Counted from the first letter of the stretch, positions 8,454-18,790 are shown. The stretch: DNA of 64,000 nt from Cognatundibacterium aquatile (GCF_014699135.1 NZ_JACOFT010000001.1:682001-746000), one strand, 5' to 3'. Program-made: numbers and translations. The notes: generated from the sequence alone by a model not told the origin.

Positions 8454-9311
8454 TCAGTGCAGCCTGCGGTGTCTGACCAGCACCTGCTCTGAGTGCTGAA
8501 AATGGCGGCTCAGTTTTTCTACCATGTACACCGAGCGATGCTGGCCGCCGGTACAACCGATGGCGATAGTCAGGTAACTGCGATTGTCGTCTTTGAACGA
8601 CGGTATCCATTTCGTCAGAAAAGCCAGAATATCTGCATACATATCCTGCGCCATGGCCTGATTGTCCAGATAGTCAACAACAGGGGCATCACGCCCGGTC
8701 AGCGGACGCAGCACCAGATCGTAATGAGGATTCGGCAGCATCCTGACGTCGAAAACATAATCAGCATCAAGCGGTACGCCGCGTTTAAACGCAAATGATT
8801 CAAACATCAGCGTTAATGGCGCATGCGGCATGTCGATCATGTTCTTGACCCAGCTACGCAACTGATTGGCGCTCAGGTCTGTCGTGTCGATGACATGGGC
8901 TAAGGCCTGAATTTCGGCCAGAATTTCACGCTCTTCTTCTATGCATTCAATCAGGCTTAATTTTTCGACACAAGCATCTTCCCGGATCAGCCGGTGCGAC
9001 AGCGGATGGCTGCGCCGCGTTTCTGAAAAACGGGCGACCAGCGAATCAGTGCTGGCCGTGAGAAAAAGCATTCTGACTTCGTGTCCGGCCTTCGATAAAA
9101 TCTGCTTGGTCTGCAGGACGCCGGTCAGCTGGCTGGCGCTGCGCGAGTCAATCGCAACCGCGACCTGCGGTTCATTCGATAAAGTTGTGATTAATTCCGG
9201 CAACAGGCTGGGCGGTAAATTATCGACGCAGTAATAGCCTGCATCTTCCAGTACATTCAGCGCGACCGATTTTCCTGAGCCGGAAATACCGGAGATCAGC
9301 AGGATTTGCAT
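8454..9311 (-). CDS. rapZ: RNase adapter protein / P-loop NTPase RapZ
   Basis: A 285-residue P-loop protein of the RapZ (YvcJ) family, from [15 protein letters not shown] (Walker A 8-15) to a C-terminal RapZ domain with the family motif [12 protein letters not shown]. In E. coli RapZ guides RNase E to the GlmZ small RNA and so controls glucosamine-6-phosphate synthesis; in other bacteria the same family binds nucleotides or UDP-GlcNAc. The start is the ATG at 9309-9311, one base after the hprK stop; a longer upstream extension lies inside hprK and is rejected. It is the last gene of the ptsN-hprK-rapZ group, which is a nitrogen/carbon PTS regulatory module in proteobacteria. Confidence 0.95.
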   Translation of the reverse strand: MQILLISGISGSGKSVALNVLEDAGYYCVDNLPPSLLPELITTLSNEPQVAVAIDSRSASQLTGVLQTKQILSKAGHEVRMLFLTASTDSLVARFSETRRSHPLSHRLIREDACVEKLSLIECIEEEREILAEIQALAHVIDTTDLSANQLRSWVKNMIDMPHAPLTLMFESFAFKRGVPLDADYVFDVRMLPNPHYDLVLRPLTGRDAPVVDYLDNQAMAQDMYADILAFLTKWIPSFKDDNRSYLTIAIGCTGGQHRSVYMVEKLSRHFQHSEQVLVRHRRLH

Positions 9312-9312
9312 G

Positions 9313-10254
9313 TCAGTCTCCCGCCTCCATCGCGCGGCGCTGGCGTTCCATGAAATCTTCCAGTGTATTAATACCGCGCAATTGCAAGATCGTATTGCGT
9401 ACCGCTGCTTCCAGCAAAACGGCGATGTTACGACCTGCCGCAACCGGGATCACGACTTTGCGTATCGGTAGCCCCAGCACATCTTCGGTATGCGAATCGA
9501 TAGGCAGGCGCTCGTAATTTTCTTCGAGTGTGCTGCGGCGAACCAGATGCACAATCAGTTTCAGCCGCATTTTGCGGCGTACTGCTGTTTCACCGAAAAT
9601 TGTTTTGATATCGAGCAGACCCAGACCGCGGACTTCCAGCAGATTTTGTAAAAGCTCAGGGCAGCGGCCTTCTATCATGTTCGGCGCAATGCGGGAAAAT
9701 TCAACCGCATCGTCCGCCACCAGACCGTGGCTACGGGAAATCAATTCCAGACCCAGCTCGCTTTTACCTAAACCGGATTCACCGGTAATCAGTACACCTA
9801 CGCCCAGCACGTCCATGAAGACGCCGTGCATGGTGATTTTTTGCGCCAGTTTTTTCGACAGATACACGCGCAGATAATCGATCACCTGCGCCGAAGGATA
9901 AGGCGTAGAAAACAGGGCGATATTGTTATCGTCACAGGCAGTCAGAAATTCCGGCGGGGAATCGAGTCCCTGTGCGACGATCAGTGCCGGCGGCTCACCG
10001 GCCACCAGTTCCCGGAAAAGGTTGGCGCGGGATGCACTGGATAAACGTTCAAAGTAGGCTAACTCCTGCGGTCCAAGTACCTGAATGCGACCCGGATGAA
10101 TCAGATTTAAATGGCCAACCTGATCCGCAGACGAGGCTGCATCGCCGATGATTTGTTTATCGGCACCTGCAAAGCCGGCGAACCAGCCGAGTTGCATGAT
10201 GTCGCGATTGTCATCGTAAATTTTTTGTATCGTTAATTCAGTGAGTAAGGGCAT
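9313..10254 (-). CDS. hprK: HPr kinase/phosphorylase
   Basis: HprK phosphorylates and dephosphorylates the regulatory Ser of HPr, controlling the phosphotransferase system. The 313-residue protein has an N-terminal DRTGG-like domain and a C-terminal kinase domain with His143 and the P-loop GESGLGKS (158-165). The HprK signature follows ([16 protein letters not shown]). In betaproteobacteria HprK usually accompanies an incomplete, regulatory PTS, here represented by ptsN 41 bp upstream. The stop codon lies one base before rapZ, implying translational coupling. No EI or HPr gene is in the window. Confidence 0.96.
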   Translation of the reverse strand: MPLLTELTIQKIYDDNRDIMQLGWFAGFAGADKQIIGDAASSADQVGHLNLIHPGRIQVLGPQELAYFERLSSASRANLFRELVAGEPPALIVAQGLDSPPEFLTACDDNNIALFSTPYPSAQVIDYLRVYLSKKLAQKITMHGVFMDVLGVGVLITGESGLGKSELGLELISRSHGLVADDAVEFSRIAPNMIEGRCPELLQNLLEVRGLGLLDIKTIFGETAVRRKMRLKLIVHLVRRSTLEENYERLPIDSHTEDVLGLPIRKVVIPVAAGRNIAVLLEAAVRNTILQLRGINTLEDFMERQRRAMEAGD

Positions 10255-10295
10255 GGATAAGCAATAAAAAAATCAGACGACAACAATATGGTGTG

Positions 10296-10769
10296 TCAGG
10301 AAACGGCGGAAACGTCCGGACGCCAGGCGAGAATTTTTTCGTGCACGACGCTGGCGCTGGCTTCTGCGTTTAATTCGTCACGGAAGCTTTCATTCGACAA
10401 CATTTCGGCAATTTCTGACAGTATTTCCAGATGTTGTTGCGTCACATTGTCTGGCATTAACAGGAAAATCAGCAGTTTGACAGCCTGCCCATCCGGTGAC
10501 TCAAACGGAATGCCGTCTTTCAGTCTGACTAATGCTGCGATCGGAGTTTTCAAACCCTTGATGCGTCCGTGCGGGACGGCAACGCCGTGCCCCAGTCCGG
10601 TGGAACCTAAGCGTTCGCGCGCAAACAGATTATCGGAGACGGTAGAACGGGCGATGCCGCAATTATTTTCAAATAACAGGCCTGCTTGCTCGAATGCACG
10701 TTTTTTACTGGAAATTTCCAGGTCCAGCAGTACGTTGGCGAGGGGAAGAATTTTTGCGATATTCGTCAT
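10296..10769 (-). CDS. ptsN: PTS IIA-like nitrogen-regulatory protein PtsN
   Basis: A 157-residue EIIA(Ntr) protein. The phosphorylatable His67 lies in GHGVAVPHGR, the typical motif. The start MTNIAKILP at 10767-10769 is preferred over one 39 bp upstream because the family begins with a short residue stretch before the helix LANVLLDLEI. PtsN links nitrogen PTS phosphorylation to potassium transport, stress and carbon-nitrogen balance in proteobacteria. It is followed by hprK at 41 bp. The rpoN and hpf genes that often precede it are absent; a GGDEF-EAL gene on the same strand lies about 100 bp upstream instead. Confidence 0.94.
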   Translation of the reverse strand: MTNIAKILPLANVLLDLEISSKKRAFEQAGLLFENNCGIARSTVSDNLFARERLGSTGLGHGVAVPHGRIKGLKTPIAALVRLKDGIPFESPDGQAVKLLIFLLMPDNVTQQHLEILSEIAEMLSNESFRDELNAEASASVVHEKILAWRPDVSAVS

Positions 10770-10872
10770 AGTGCAAGATCGGGTTACAGCAGAGGGTTTG
10801 GTGTGCAAAGGCGAGTCCGGTGCGAACCGAATTATAGGCTGCTTTTGGAGGGGGCGGCAAATTAGCGCAACT

Positions 10873-13527
10873 TCACTGCTGTCTGTTGTTCTTCAACAGT
10901 TTTTCAAATTGCTCAACGGGTAAGGGCTTACTAAAATAATAGCCCTGCATTTCCTGGCATCCGGAGTCGGTCAGGAAAAACATTTGCTCTGCATTTTCCA
11001 CACCTTCGGCGGTAATACTCATACCCAATGCGTTGGCCATCGCAATAATCGCGTGCGTGAGGACGACAGAATCCTGATTTTCCGGAATTTTACTGATAAA
11101 GGAGCGGTCAATTTTCAGGTTGTCGATAGGGAAGCGTTGTAAATACGATAAAGAGGAGAAGCCGGTACCAAAATCATCAAGCGAGATACTCACGCCCAGT
11201 GCTTTGATTGCGTTGAACATCGGCAACAGGCGATCAATCTCACCCATCAGCAAACCTTCGGTGATTTCCAGTTGTAAAGCCGAAGGCGGTAAGCCGGATT
11301 CTTGCAGGGTTGCCGCAATAAAATCGCACAACGTCACATCCTGAAATTGACGCGGAGAAATATTCACGCTGACCACCAGATCGGGAACCAGATTGTCCCG
11401 CCAGTATTTTGTTTGATAGCAGACTTGTTCCAGCACCCAGCGCCCTATCGGCAGAATCAGTCCAATTTCTTCAGAAATTGGTATGAACTCATTCGGAGGA
11501 ATTAAACCCTGGCCGGGCATTTGCCAGCGTATCAGGGCTTCAGCGCCGACGATACGCGATGTTTGCAGAGAAATTTTAGGCTGATAATAAACGAGGAATT
11601 CCTGCTCGGTCAGCGCCCGTCGCAGATTCGTTTCCAGCGTGTACCGATGCTGGGCGCGAGTATTTAATTCCGTTGTAAAAAACTGATAGTTATTCCGGCC
11701 TGATTCTTTGGCGTGATACATCGCGGAATCCGCGCACAGCATCAGCGTAGAGGCATCCAATCCATCATGCGGCGAGATGCTGATACCGATGGAAGTGCCG
11801 AGATAATATTCATTGCCATCGATGATGAAAGGATCGCGCATTCTTGCCAGAACGCGTTCGCTGAGGTCGCGCAGGTATTGCACATCTTCGACATTTTCGG
11901 CAACGATCACAAATTCATCGCCACCTAAGCGAGCGAGCAGATCGGTGGTGCGTATGCACGAGCTCAGGCGTTTTGCAACATCGCGCAACAAGCTGTCTCC
12001 GGCGGCATGTCCTGCGGTGTCGTTGACGTATTTGAAACGATCGAGATCCAGAAATAATATCGCCACGCGTTGCTTTTTTTGCTGCGAATCAGTGAGCGCC
12101 CGGGTCAGTCTTAAATTCAGTTGATGACGGTTCGGCAGACCTGTCAGTGCGTCAAACGATGCCATGAACTTTAACTGCTGCTGCGTTTCCCTGACTTGGG
12201 TGGTATCGGTGAACGACAGTAAAACGGCAGAAACGGAAGTGCTGCGGTTTTTAAAAATCGGGAAGCAATTGATCAGTAGCCAGACGATAGAACCATCACT
12301 TAATTCCACGCTGGTTGATAAATTCAATATCGGTTTGCCAGTGCGAACAACGGTAGAAGCCGGATCGTCACCGAGTCGGATATCTTTCCCGTCCTCGCTC
12401 ATCAGACGTTTGAAGTAACGGTGGCGGCGACTGATTTTAGTAATATCGTCTATCTTTAAAATTCTGAGTGCGCTGGGGTTACTGGTCAGGATTTGTCCTC
12501 CTGGCGCAATCACCATAATGCCTTCGGACAGATTAGTGACAACGGAGCGATAGCGTTCTTCGCTTTCTTCCAGCGTTTGCTCCATGTTCTTTTTATCGAT
12601 CGCCAAACCGATCAGATCGCAGGCATCAATGATCATGGCCTGCTCATCCTCACCAGGGCTGTGCCGGTGCCGGTAATAGACGTCCACCGTTCCCAGCACG
12701 CTGTTAAAAGCGGTACTGATAGGATAAGACCAACACGCTTGCAAACCATGTTCCAGCGCGCTGGCTTTGAATTTTTCCCACATCGGACTATGTGCGATGT
12801 CCTGAACGATCGTCAGGCGGTTGTAATGGACTGCGGCGGCGGCTGTACAGCTGTCTGTGCCAACTTCAATATTGTTGAGCAGGGAAGTGAATGTTTCCGG
12901 CAGAGAGGGCGCGGCACCTATCGTGATTTGCTTGCTTGAATGATCAAACAGGCTGATTGCGCAAAGGGCGTTGTTGTCCAGCAAGCGTTCCATGCGGTCA
13001 CAGACATCTTCCAGTATGTGTACCAAGGGTTTGTCCAGCGCTATCATCTCGAGAATCTCTTTCTCGTGATGCAGTGCTTCGTGAATTCTGCTGGCTTTTG
13101 CGTCTAAGGAGTCATTCCCGTTGCGGCTGAATACCTGAAGACCATGCCGGTGCGTTTCACGGGCACTCAGCAATATTGCCGGCTGCCCCTGATAGTCAAA
13201 GCTAACGCTGCGGACTTCAATTTCTTGTTGTTGACCATCGAGTGCGATGCATTGATAAAAGTGCAGATCGTCGTGATTGCCGGGTGTCGGTATGATTCCC
13301 GCACCGGGCTGTCTGGCGAGTAAGAAAGCCTCAGGCTTTAAGCCCAGCACTTGTACCAGATCAGCGGCTTTTATTAAAGCCAGCCCGGCAGGATTTGCAT
13401 AAGCGATGCGATTGTCGATCAGGACATAGAAGGCGTCAGGATGCTGTTCCAACAAGGTTGCATGCCATTCGTCATCAAGGATGTACGCAGGAATGTTGCT
13501 ACTCAGGAGTGGTGGAGGCAATTTCAC
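10873..13527 (-). CDS. PAS-GAF-PAS-GGDEF-EAL cyclic-di-GMP protein
   Basis: An 884-residue cytosolic signalling protein. Order of domains: a PAS-like sensor (~20-125), a GAF domain (~155-310), a second PAS (~325-445, ERYRSVVTNLSEGIMVI), a GGDEF domain with intact LARLGGDEFV (~533) and an EAL domain with GAEALIRW (~661). The EAL part keeps later conserved motifs such as ISLDDFGTGFSSLSYL and KIDRSFI, so both diguanylate cyclase and phosphodiesterase activities are possible. No transmembrane segment is seen, so the signal is probably cytoplasmic. The start is a GTG without a strong ribosome binding site. It lies 95 bp after pagP on the same strand and may be in the same transcript. Confidence 0.92.
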   Translation of the reverse strand: MKLPPPLLSSNIPAYILDDEWHATLLEQHPDAFYVLIDNRIAYANPAGLALIKAADLVQVLGLKPEAFLLARQPGAGIIPTPGNHDDLHFYQCIALDGQQQEIEVRSVSFDYQGQPAILLSARETHRHGLQVFSRNGNDSLDAKASRIHEALHHEKEILEMIALDKPLVHILEDVCDRMERLLDNNALCAISLFDHSSKQITIGAAPSLPETFTSLLNNIEVGTDSCTAAAAVHYNRLTIVQDIAHSPMWEKFKASALEHGLQACWSYPISTAFNSVLGTVDVYYRHRHSPGEDEQAMIIDACDLIGLAIDKKNMEQTLEESEERYRSVVTNLSEGIMVIAPGGQILTSNPSALRILKIDDITKISRRHRYFKRLMSEDGKDIRLGDDPASTVVRTGKPILNLSTSVELSDGSIVWLLINCFPIFKNRSTSVSAVLLSFTDTTQVRETQQQLKFMASFDALTGLPNRHQLNLRLTRALTDSQQKKQRVAILFLDLDRFKYVNDTAGHAAGDSLLRDVAKRLSSCIRTTDLLARLGGDEFVIVAENVEDVQYLRDLSERVLARMRDPFIIDGNEYYLGTSIGISISPHDGLDASTLMLCADSAMYHAKESGRNNYQFFTTELNTRAQHRYTLETNLRRALTEQEFLVYYQPKISLQTSRIVGAEALIRWQMPGQGLIPPNEFIPISEEIGLILPIGRWVLEQVCYQTKYWRDNLVPDLVVSVNISPRQFQDVTLCDFIAATLQESGLPPSALQLEITEGLLMGEIDRLLPMFNAIKALGVSISLDDFGTGFSSLSYLQRFPIDNLKIDRSFISKIPENQDSVVLTHAIIAMANALGMSITAEGVENAEQMFFLTDSGCQEMQGYYFSKPLPVEQFEKLLKNNRQQ

Positions 13528-13622
13528 GACAACAATTCTGGAATCTGTTCGAACTTCGGTTGTTGCACTATGGCAATGTACGCCATCAATAATGACAAAC
13601 TCTTAGTCGCTTCGTCAATTGT

Positions 13623-14207
13623 TTAGTTCAAATCCAGACGCACAAATAACAACAAGACGTCGCCATTCCCTTTATTTTGCGAGATGCGCGGCACATAGGA
13701 TGCCATTAATTTACTTTTGCGGGTACCGATGGAGGCAATCGGTAATACTGCCGGAAACGGAACGCCTGAGAAGTAATCGGCGCGGCTGATTAACAAGGCG
13801 GTAGCACCAACGCCGACTTCCAGTTTTTCAGAGAGCGGCTTCATCCATTGATAGGCATAACCTGCCATCGGTTGCGGTTTGAAATGAGAATCAGAAATAA
13901 TCATTGCGTACAACAATTCTTCATTGTCTTTTTCATTCCGTATCGTTTTGGCAAAACCTAAACCCCATGCGCGTTCATTCAATTCTGCGAGGCGCTCACG
14001 GGTGTACGTGTTGCGGCCATGATGAGCGTAACCGGATAGCAGTAAAGACAAATCACCTTTGTCGAGAATATTTTCAGCTTTCGCTTTGCCGCTGTCCCAC
14101 CAGCTTTCGTCTTCTTTTTGTTGCGCATGAACAGTGCCGCTTAATGCCATCAGCAAACCTGACATGCAAAAAAAACGATGTAAAAATGAGATTTTAGAAA
14201 TAGACAT
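13623..14207 (-). CDS. pagP: Lipid A palmitoyltransferase PagP family
   Basis: A 194-residue outer-membrane beta-barrel enzyme with a signal peptide ending SGTVHA before QQKED. The PagP pattern is clear: an early His pair (62-63) in SGYAHHGRNTY, LNERAWGLGF, LYAMIISDSHF with the catalytic Asp106-Ser107, MAGYAYQWM, and PFPAVLPIASIG followed by YVPR and a final strand ending in LDLN. PagP moves palmitate from phospholipid to lipid A and helps resist host peptides. The start at 14205-14207 was chosen because it opens directly into the signal peptide; a longer frame upstream overlaps queF. It follows queF by 49 bp. The family call rests on motif pattern, since PagP sequences diverge strongly. Confidence 0.82.
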   Translation of the reverse strand: MSISKISFLHRFFCMSGLLMALSGTVHAQQKEDESWWDSGKAKAENILDKGDLSLLLSGYAHHGRNTYTRERLAELNERAWGLGFAKTIRNEKDNEELLYAMIISDSHFKPQPMAGYAYQWMKPLSEKLEVGVGATALLISRADYFSGVPFPAVLPIASIGTRKSKLMASYVPRISQNKGNGDVLLLFVRLDLN

Positions 14208-14256
14208 AATCAATTCAGAAAAATATAAAAATGTACAGAGTTTCCTGTGCTGCTTC

Positions 14257-15105
14257 TTATTGCCGCGCGTTCCGGTCATTTGCCGGTTTTTTCCCGGTCG
14301 AAAAATTACTGCGCCAGGGATTGATATCGAGCCCGCCACGGCGGGTATAACGTGCATAAACTGATAACTTCTGCGGTTTGCAGTGGCGCATGATATCAAC
14401 AAAAATACGCTCGACACACTGTTCGTGAAATTCGTTGTGATTACGGAAACCGATCAGATAGCGCAACAGGCTTTCCTGATCAATCTGCGCGCCGACATAG
14501 TGAATCTGTACGCTGCCCCAGTCTGGCTGGCCAGTCACCAGACAGTTGGATTTCAGTAAATGAGAAATCAGAGTTTCTTCAACGATGGCTTCTGCCTGAT
14601 CGGCACGCAGCAATTCCGGTGCAGGCGTGTAAGAATCGACTTCGATATCAAGTCTGTCGAGCAGAGTACCTTCAAGTTCTGCCATCGTCAGCGAGCCAAA
14701 ATTGTCTGACAGCGTCAGTTGCACATGCACAGGCGCACCGGCTGCCGCAGATAAATCGGCTTGCAGCAAGCTGATTAATGCATCGCTGCCTGCCAGTTTT
14801 GTCTGATTAAACGAATTCAGATACAGCTTGAATGATTTGGATTCGATGATGTTTGGCGAATCTGCCGGCACCGTGACCGTGGCAATCGCGACTTGCGGTT
14901 TGCCGCGTAAATTCAGCCACGACACCTCGTAGGCATTCCAGATGTCGATGCCAAAGAAAGGCAAGGTATTACCGACGCCTATCTCTTCGCGTTTACCCGA
15001 GCGGGGAATCGGAAACAGCAGTGAGGGATCATATTCTGCTTTGTAGGTGGCGACTTTCCCGAGTAAGGATTGCTCAGGCAGATTACCGGATGTTGATTCA
15101 GTCAT
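14257..15105 (-). CDS. queF: NADPH-dependent 7-cyano-7-deazaguanine reductase QueF
   Basis: QueF reduces preQ0 to preQ1 in queuosine tRNA modification. The 282-residue length marks the long, two-domain (YqcD) class. The NADPH/substrate motif [15 protein letters not shown] starts at residue 88, and the catalytic Cys188 in [12 protein letters not shown] pairs with Asp195. The C-terminal half has [13 protein letters not shown], also conserved. The ATG lies 7 bp after the ilvA stop codon, so the two are probably co-transcribed; the metabolic link between them is not obvious. Confidence 0.96.
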   Translation of the reverse strand: MTESTSGNLPEQSLLGKVATYKAEYDPSLLFPIPRSGKREEIGVGNTLPFFGIDIWNAYEVSWLNLRGKPQVAIATVTVPADSPNIIESKSFKLYLNSFNQTKLAGSDALISLLQADLSAAAGAPVHVQLTLSDNFGSLTMAELEGTLLDRLDIEVDSYTPAPELLRADQAEAIVEETLISHLLKSNCLVTGQPDWGSVQIHYVGAQIDQESLLRYLIGFRNHNEFHEQCVERIFVDIMRHCKPQKLSVYARYTRRGGLDINPWRSNFSTGKKPANDRNARQ

Positions 15106-15112
15106 TGCAAAG

Positions 15113-16660
15113 TCAGTTTGGCTTTTGGCCTAAAAATAATTGATAGACAGGATTATTGCTTTCATCCCAGTATTGATAGCCGAGTGTCGATAAAAATTCG
15201 CGGAAAGCACGCATTTCTTTTTTCGGTACCTGCAATCCCACCAGAATTCGCGCGTAATCCGCGCCATGATTACGGTAGTGGAACAGGCTGATATTCCAGT
15301 TCGGCGCCATGCTATTGAGGAAGCGAGTCAGTGCGCCAGGGCGTTCTGGAAACTCAAAGCGGTACAGTAATTCGTTTTCCGCCAGTCCACTTTTACCTCC
15401 GACCAGATGGCGAATGTGCATTTTTGCCAGCTCGTCATCCGTCAGATCTAAGGTTGGAAAACCATGTTTTTCAAAATTTCTGGCGATTTTTCCAGATTCG
15501 GCGCGACCATTGACTTGTATGCCGACAAAAATATGCGCATTTTTCTCGTCGTTGATGCGGTAATTAAACTCGGTGACATTACGGTCACCGACCAGTTCGC
15601 AAAAACGTCGGAAACTACCACGTTCTTCAGGAATGGTGACGGCAAACACTGCCTCGCGCGCTTCACCGACTTCGGCACGTTCAGCAACGAAGCGCAGGCG
15701 GTCGAAATTCATATTCGCGCCACAGGCTATGGTCACCAGTGTTTCGTTTTTCAGTGGCTTTTTATTCGCTTTGGCACGTTCGATATATGCCTTGCAACCA
15801 GCGACCGCCAATGCCCCGGCAGGTTCAAGAATGCTGCGGGTATCCTGAAATACATCCTTGATCGCGGCACAGACGGCGTCGGTATCGACAGTGATGATCT
15901 CGTCGACGTACATTTTTGCCAGTCTGAAGGTTTCTTCACCAACCAGCTTGACTGCGGTGCCATCGGAAAATAAGCCCACATCGGTCAATGCTACGCGTTT
16001 GCCCGCTTTCAGACTGCGTGCCATTGCATCTGAATCGACGGTTTGCACGCCGATAATTTTGATTTCCGGGCGTATCGCTTTCACATACGCCGCCACACCA
16101 GAGATCAGACCGCCACCGCCAATTGCGACAAAAATTGCATGGATAGGCGCAGAGTGCTGGCGCAAAATTTCCATGCCGATAGTGCCTTGTCCGGCGATCA
16201 CGTCAGGATCGTCAAACGGATGCACAAACGTCAATTTACGTTTCTTTTCCAGCTCAGACGCATAGGCTGCCGCGTCTGAATACGAATCTCCAAACAGCAC
16301 AATCTCGACATTCTCACCACCATGCGCACGAACCGCATCAATCTTGACTGGCGGCGTTGTAGTCGGCATCACGATCACCGCTTTACAACCGACGCGTTTC
16401 GCACTGAGGGCGACCCCCTGAGCGTGATTGCCGGCAGAAGCGCAGATGACACCGCGTTTGAGTTGGGCCGGTGTCAGATGCGCGATCTTGTTGTAAGCGC
16501 CGCGCAACTTAAAGCTGAAGACACTTTGCATATCCTCACGCTTGAACATAATTCGATTATCCATCCGCGCTGACAGGCTGGGAGCGAATTCCAGCGGTGT
16601 TTCAAATGCAACGTCATAGACGCGCGCAGTCAGGATCTTTTTCAGATAATCAGTGCTCAT
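15113..16660 (-). CDS. ilvA: Biosynthetic threonine ammonia-lyase
   Basis: IlvA deaminates threonine to 2-oxobutanoate, the first step of isoleucine synthesis. The 515-residue protein has the PLP lysine (K51) in [14 protein letters not shown] and the phosphate-binding glycine loop GGGGLISG. Two C-terminal ACT-like regulatory modules follow ([14 protein letters not shown] and [14 protein letters not shown]), through which isoleucine and valine act in the family. The full length with both ACT-like modules identifies the biosynthetic rather than the catabolic (TdcB) form. The start codon is the left half of the palindrome CATATG, so an ATG for the divergent yqaA frame is immediately adjacent. 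Confidence 0.97.
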   Translation of the reverse strand: MSTDYLKKILTARVYDVAFETPLEFAPSLSARMDNRIMFKREDMQSVFSFKLRGAYNKIAHLTPAQLKRGVICASAGNHAQGVALSAKRVGCKAVIVMPTTTPPVKIDAVRAHGGENVEIVLFGDSYSDAAAYASELEKKRKLTFVHPFDDPDVIAGQGTIGMEILRQHSAPIHAIFVAIGGGGLISGVAAYVKAIRPEIKIIGVQTVDSDAMARSLKAGKRVALTDVGLFSDGTAVKLVGEETFRLAKMYVDEIITVDTDAVCAAIKDVFQDTRSILEPAGALAVAGCKAYIERAKANKKPLKNETLVTIACGANMNFDRLRFVAERAEVGEAREAVFAVTIPEERGSFRRFCELVGDRNVTEFNYRINDEKNAHIFVGIQVNGRAESGKIARNFEKHGFPTLDLTDDELAKMHIRHLVGGKSGLAENELLYRFEFPERPGALTRFLNSMAPNWNISLFHYRNHGADYARILVGLQVPKKEMRAFREFLSTLGYQYWDESNNPVYQLFLGQKPN

Positions 16661-16702
16661 ATGCTTGAGAAAGTGAGTGGGATGGTGGGAAACATGGCTC
16701 CT

Positions 16703-16710
16703 ATTATAAT
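16703..16710. promoter_or_regulatory. Candidate bidirectional -10 element between ilvA and yqaA
   Basis: The octamer ATTATAAT reads TATAAT on the plus strand (16705-16710) and TATAAT on the minus strand (16708-16703). It is about 43 bp from the ilvA ATG and 32 bp before the preferred yqaA ATG. No good TTGACA-like -35 is visible on either side, so strength and direction are uncertain. Confidence 0.45.
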
Positions 16711-16741
16711 GGATGTCATTTCAGCTGACCTTTGGAATGAC

Positions 16742-17233
16742 ATGATAGAAGCAGGTGTGCAATGGTTGTTTAGCGTATTAGCCCTACCCAAAGTAGGTCT
16801 CAGCTCTGTATTTATTATCAGTTTTATTTCTGCGACGCTGATTCCTATGGGATCGGAACCCGCCGTATTTGCGGTGATTAAAGCCAACCCTGAATTATTC
16901 TGGCCTGCGATGCTGGTTGCGACTCTGGGTAACACGCTGGGTGGCGTTGTTGATTATGCGATGGGCTATGCCGCGAACCGGGCGTTTCATCATGAACGTC
17001 AGAGTTTCTGGTTTGCCTGGTTACAGAAATTCGGTGCGAAGACTATGTTGCTCTCCTGGCTTCCGGTTATTGGTGATCCTATCTGTACGCTGGCCGGGTG
17101 GCTGAAGCTGCCTTTCTGGCCCAGCATCGCCTATATGGCACTGGGAAAATTCCTGCGTTACCTGACGGTCAGTTCTTTACTGCTCAGTGTGCCGGATGGT
17201 TTCTGGCACAGTGTTGCCAAGTTCATTTTTTGA
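16742..17233 (+). CDS. yqaA: YqaA-family (DedA-related) inner-membrane protein
   Basis: About 163 residues from the proposed start MIEAGVQWLF. Family landmarks are FISATLIPMGSEPAVFAVI, LGNTLGGVVDYAMG, WLQKFGAKTMLLSWLPVIGDPICTLAGW (read as separate blocks) and LGKFLRYLTVSSLLL. They match E. coli YqaA in order and spacing. Four or so membrane helices and reentrant loops are expected, as in DedA/VTT proteins implicated in lipid scrambling and membrane homeostasis. A longer frame begins at 16661, but that ATG directly abuts the ilvA start and precedes the candidate -10 box. The ATG at 16742, after GGAATGAC, fits the family start better. Confidence 0.85.
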   Translation: MIEAGVQWLFSVLALPKVGLSSVFIISFISATLIPMGSEPAVFAVIKANPELFWPAMLVATLGNTLGGVVDYAMGYAANRAFHHERQSFWFAWLQKFGAKTMLLSWLPVIGDPICTLAGWLKLPFWPSIAYMALGKFLRYLTVSSLLLSVPDGFWHSVAKFIF

Positions 17234-17454
17234 TCTTATTTCATGCAAATTTAATTTTCCTACGCTTGAACAGTGCTGAGAGGCGTTGAGAAGAGCAGAT
17301 TTTTATCCGAAAAATGCCGTCGTTTTACAGGCTTGTCACAATTGTTGAATATGATCGTCAGTCTTCAGCATATCAATGCTTTTTTTAGCTGACGGGTTGT
17401 CAGGATTATTCACCTGGCGTTGCGGAATAGGCATGCTCAACACAAGGAAATGAA

Positions 17455-18759
17455 ATGCAAGACCGAGAAGAACTGATAAGCAAGCAACCACGCCGGGGAT
17501 TTTTGCAAGGATTGGTCGCTACGGCGGCGGGTACCGCTCTCGCTGCCCCAGCCATAGCAAAACCAGCGACGACAGTGGCAAATGTGTATCTGGATGCAGC
17601 GAAATGGGCACCGCGTAACCGTGAAATGGTGACAGCGCTGATCGCCAAGCATGGCGTCAGCAGTAAGACCTATAACCCTAAACGCAAGCCCTATGCAGTG
17701 TTTGACTGGGATAACACCAGCATCATGAATGACTGCGAAGAAGCTTTGCTGATGTACCAGATCAACCATCTGGCCTTCAAACTCAGCCCGACAGAATTCT
17801 CTGCGATCATTCGTCAGAATGTTCCTGCCGGGAACTTTGCGCCTGACTACAAAAATGCGTCCGGCAAAGTGTTGGATCTGGCAAGTATCTGCGCTGATCT
17901 CGACAGCGATTACGCATTCCTGCATGCGAATTACAAAGGTATGGCCGGTAGCCGCACCTTGGAAGAGATCGTAGAGACACCACAATTCCAAGATTTCCGC
18001 GCCAAATTGTATTTCCTGTACGAAGCGGTCAATGATACGCATGGCGTGAATGTCGGTTATCCATGGGTGATTTACTTCTTTGCCAATATGACCGTATCTG
18101 AAGTCAGTGCACTGACCGAGGCATCGAATGACGCCAATCTTGGCATGAGCCTGACTAAGACCAAATACACCAGCCCGGCATCTTTGCCCGGTGTGGCCGG
18201 TGTCATCACGACTGCCCATTTTCACGGCATACGCTTATGCACAGAAATCGCGACACTGATGGACACCTTCCGTCATCATGGTTTCGACGTGTATGTCAGT
18301 ACCGCTTCGCTGGAAGATGTGGTTGCTGTATTTGCGACCAATCCTAAGTATGGTTATCACGTCAAACGCGAAAACGTATTGGGTTTGCGCCTGGAACAAA
18401 ACGGCGACGTCTATAAAAACGCCTACCGCAAAGACTGGCCTTTGAATTGGGGCCCGGGTAAAACTGCGGTCATTAAGCGTGAACTGGTTGCGCAAAAAGG
18501 CTATGGTCCGGTGTTTGTTGCTGGCGACAGCGACGGCGATTACGATATGTTGCGTGATTTCCCGGAAACCGAAATCGGCCTGGTCGTCAACCGCCTGAAA
18601 AAAGGCAAAATCGGTGAATTATCGAAGGCTGCAGCTGAGGCATTGAAAGAAGTGCATCCTCGCTTCTTATTGCAGGGGCGTCAGGAATCGACAGGCAACT
18701 GGCTGCCTGTCGAAACCACGCTTAAATTCGGCAAAACTGCCGCCGCGTTGTTAGGCTGA
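17455..18759 (+). CDS. Tat-exported HAD phosphatase, phosphorylcholine-phosphatase-like
   Basis: A 434-residue protein with a twin-arginine signal (PRRGFLQGLVATAAG, then a hydrophobic Ala-rich stretch ending AIA before KPA), so it should be exported folded. HAD motif I is VFDWDNTS near residue 82, with Asp nucleophile and Asp general acid. Motif II is probably the Ser/Thr in VYVSTASLED. A Lys then follows, and motif IV is VAGDSDGDYDML. The large insert between motifs I and II is a C2-type cap. DxDNT/S with this cap resembles periplasmic phosphorylcholine phosphatases and related acid phosphatases. It stands alone, with AAGGAAATGAA ahead of the ATG and a strong terminator behind it. Confidence 0.82.
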   Translation: MQDREELISKQPRRGFLQGLVATAAGTALAAPAIAKPATTVANVYLDAAKWAPRNREMVTALIAKHGVSSKTYNPKRKPYAVFDWDNTSIMNDCEEALLMYQINHLAFKLSPTEFSAIIRQNVPAGNFAPDYKNASGKVLDLASICADLDSDYAFLHANYKGMAGSRTLEEIVETPQFQDFRAKLYFLYEAVNDTHGVNVGYPWVIYFFANMTVSEVSALTEASNDANLGMSLTKTKYTSPASLPGVAGVITTAHFHGIRLCTEIATLMDTFRHHGFDVYVSTASLEDVVAVFATNPKYGYHVKRENVLGLRLEQNGDVYKNAYRKDWPLNWGPGKTAVIKRELVAQKGYGPVFVAGDSDGDYDMLRDFPETEIGLVVNRLKKGKIGELSKAAAEALKEVHPRFLLQGRQESTGNWLPVETTLKFGKTAAALLG

Positions 18760-18790
18760 GTCAGCTGATAATATTCGTTGGTTGAACAAA

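Noticed and set aside
17437-18225. 262-codon minus-strand frame overlapping the HAD phosphatase
   Set aside because: It lies almost wholly inside the well-supported HAD phosphatase gene, has many Cys and His in no pattern, and lacks a start signal.
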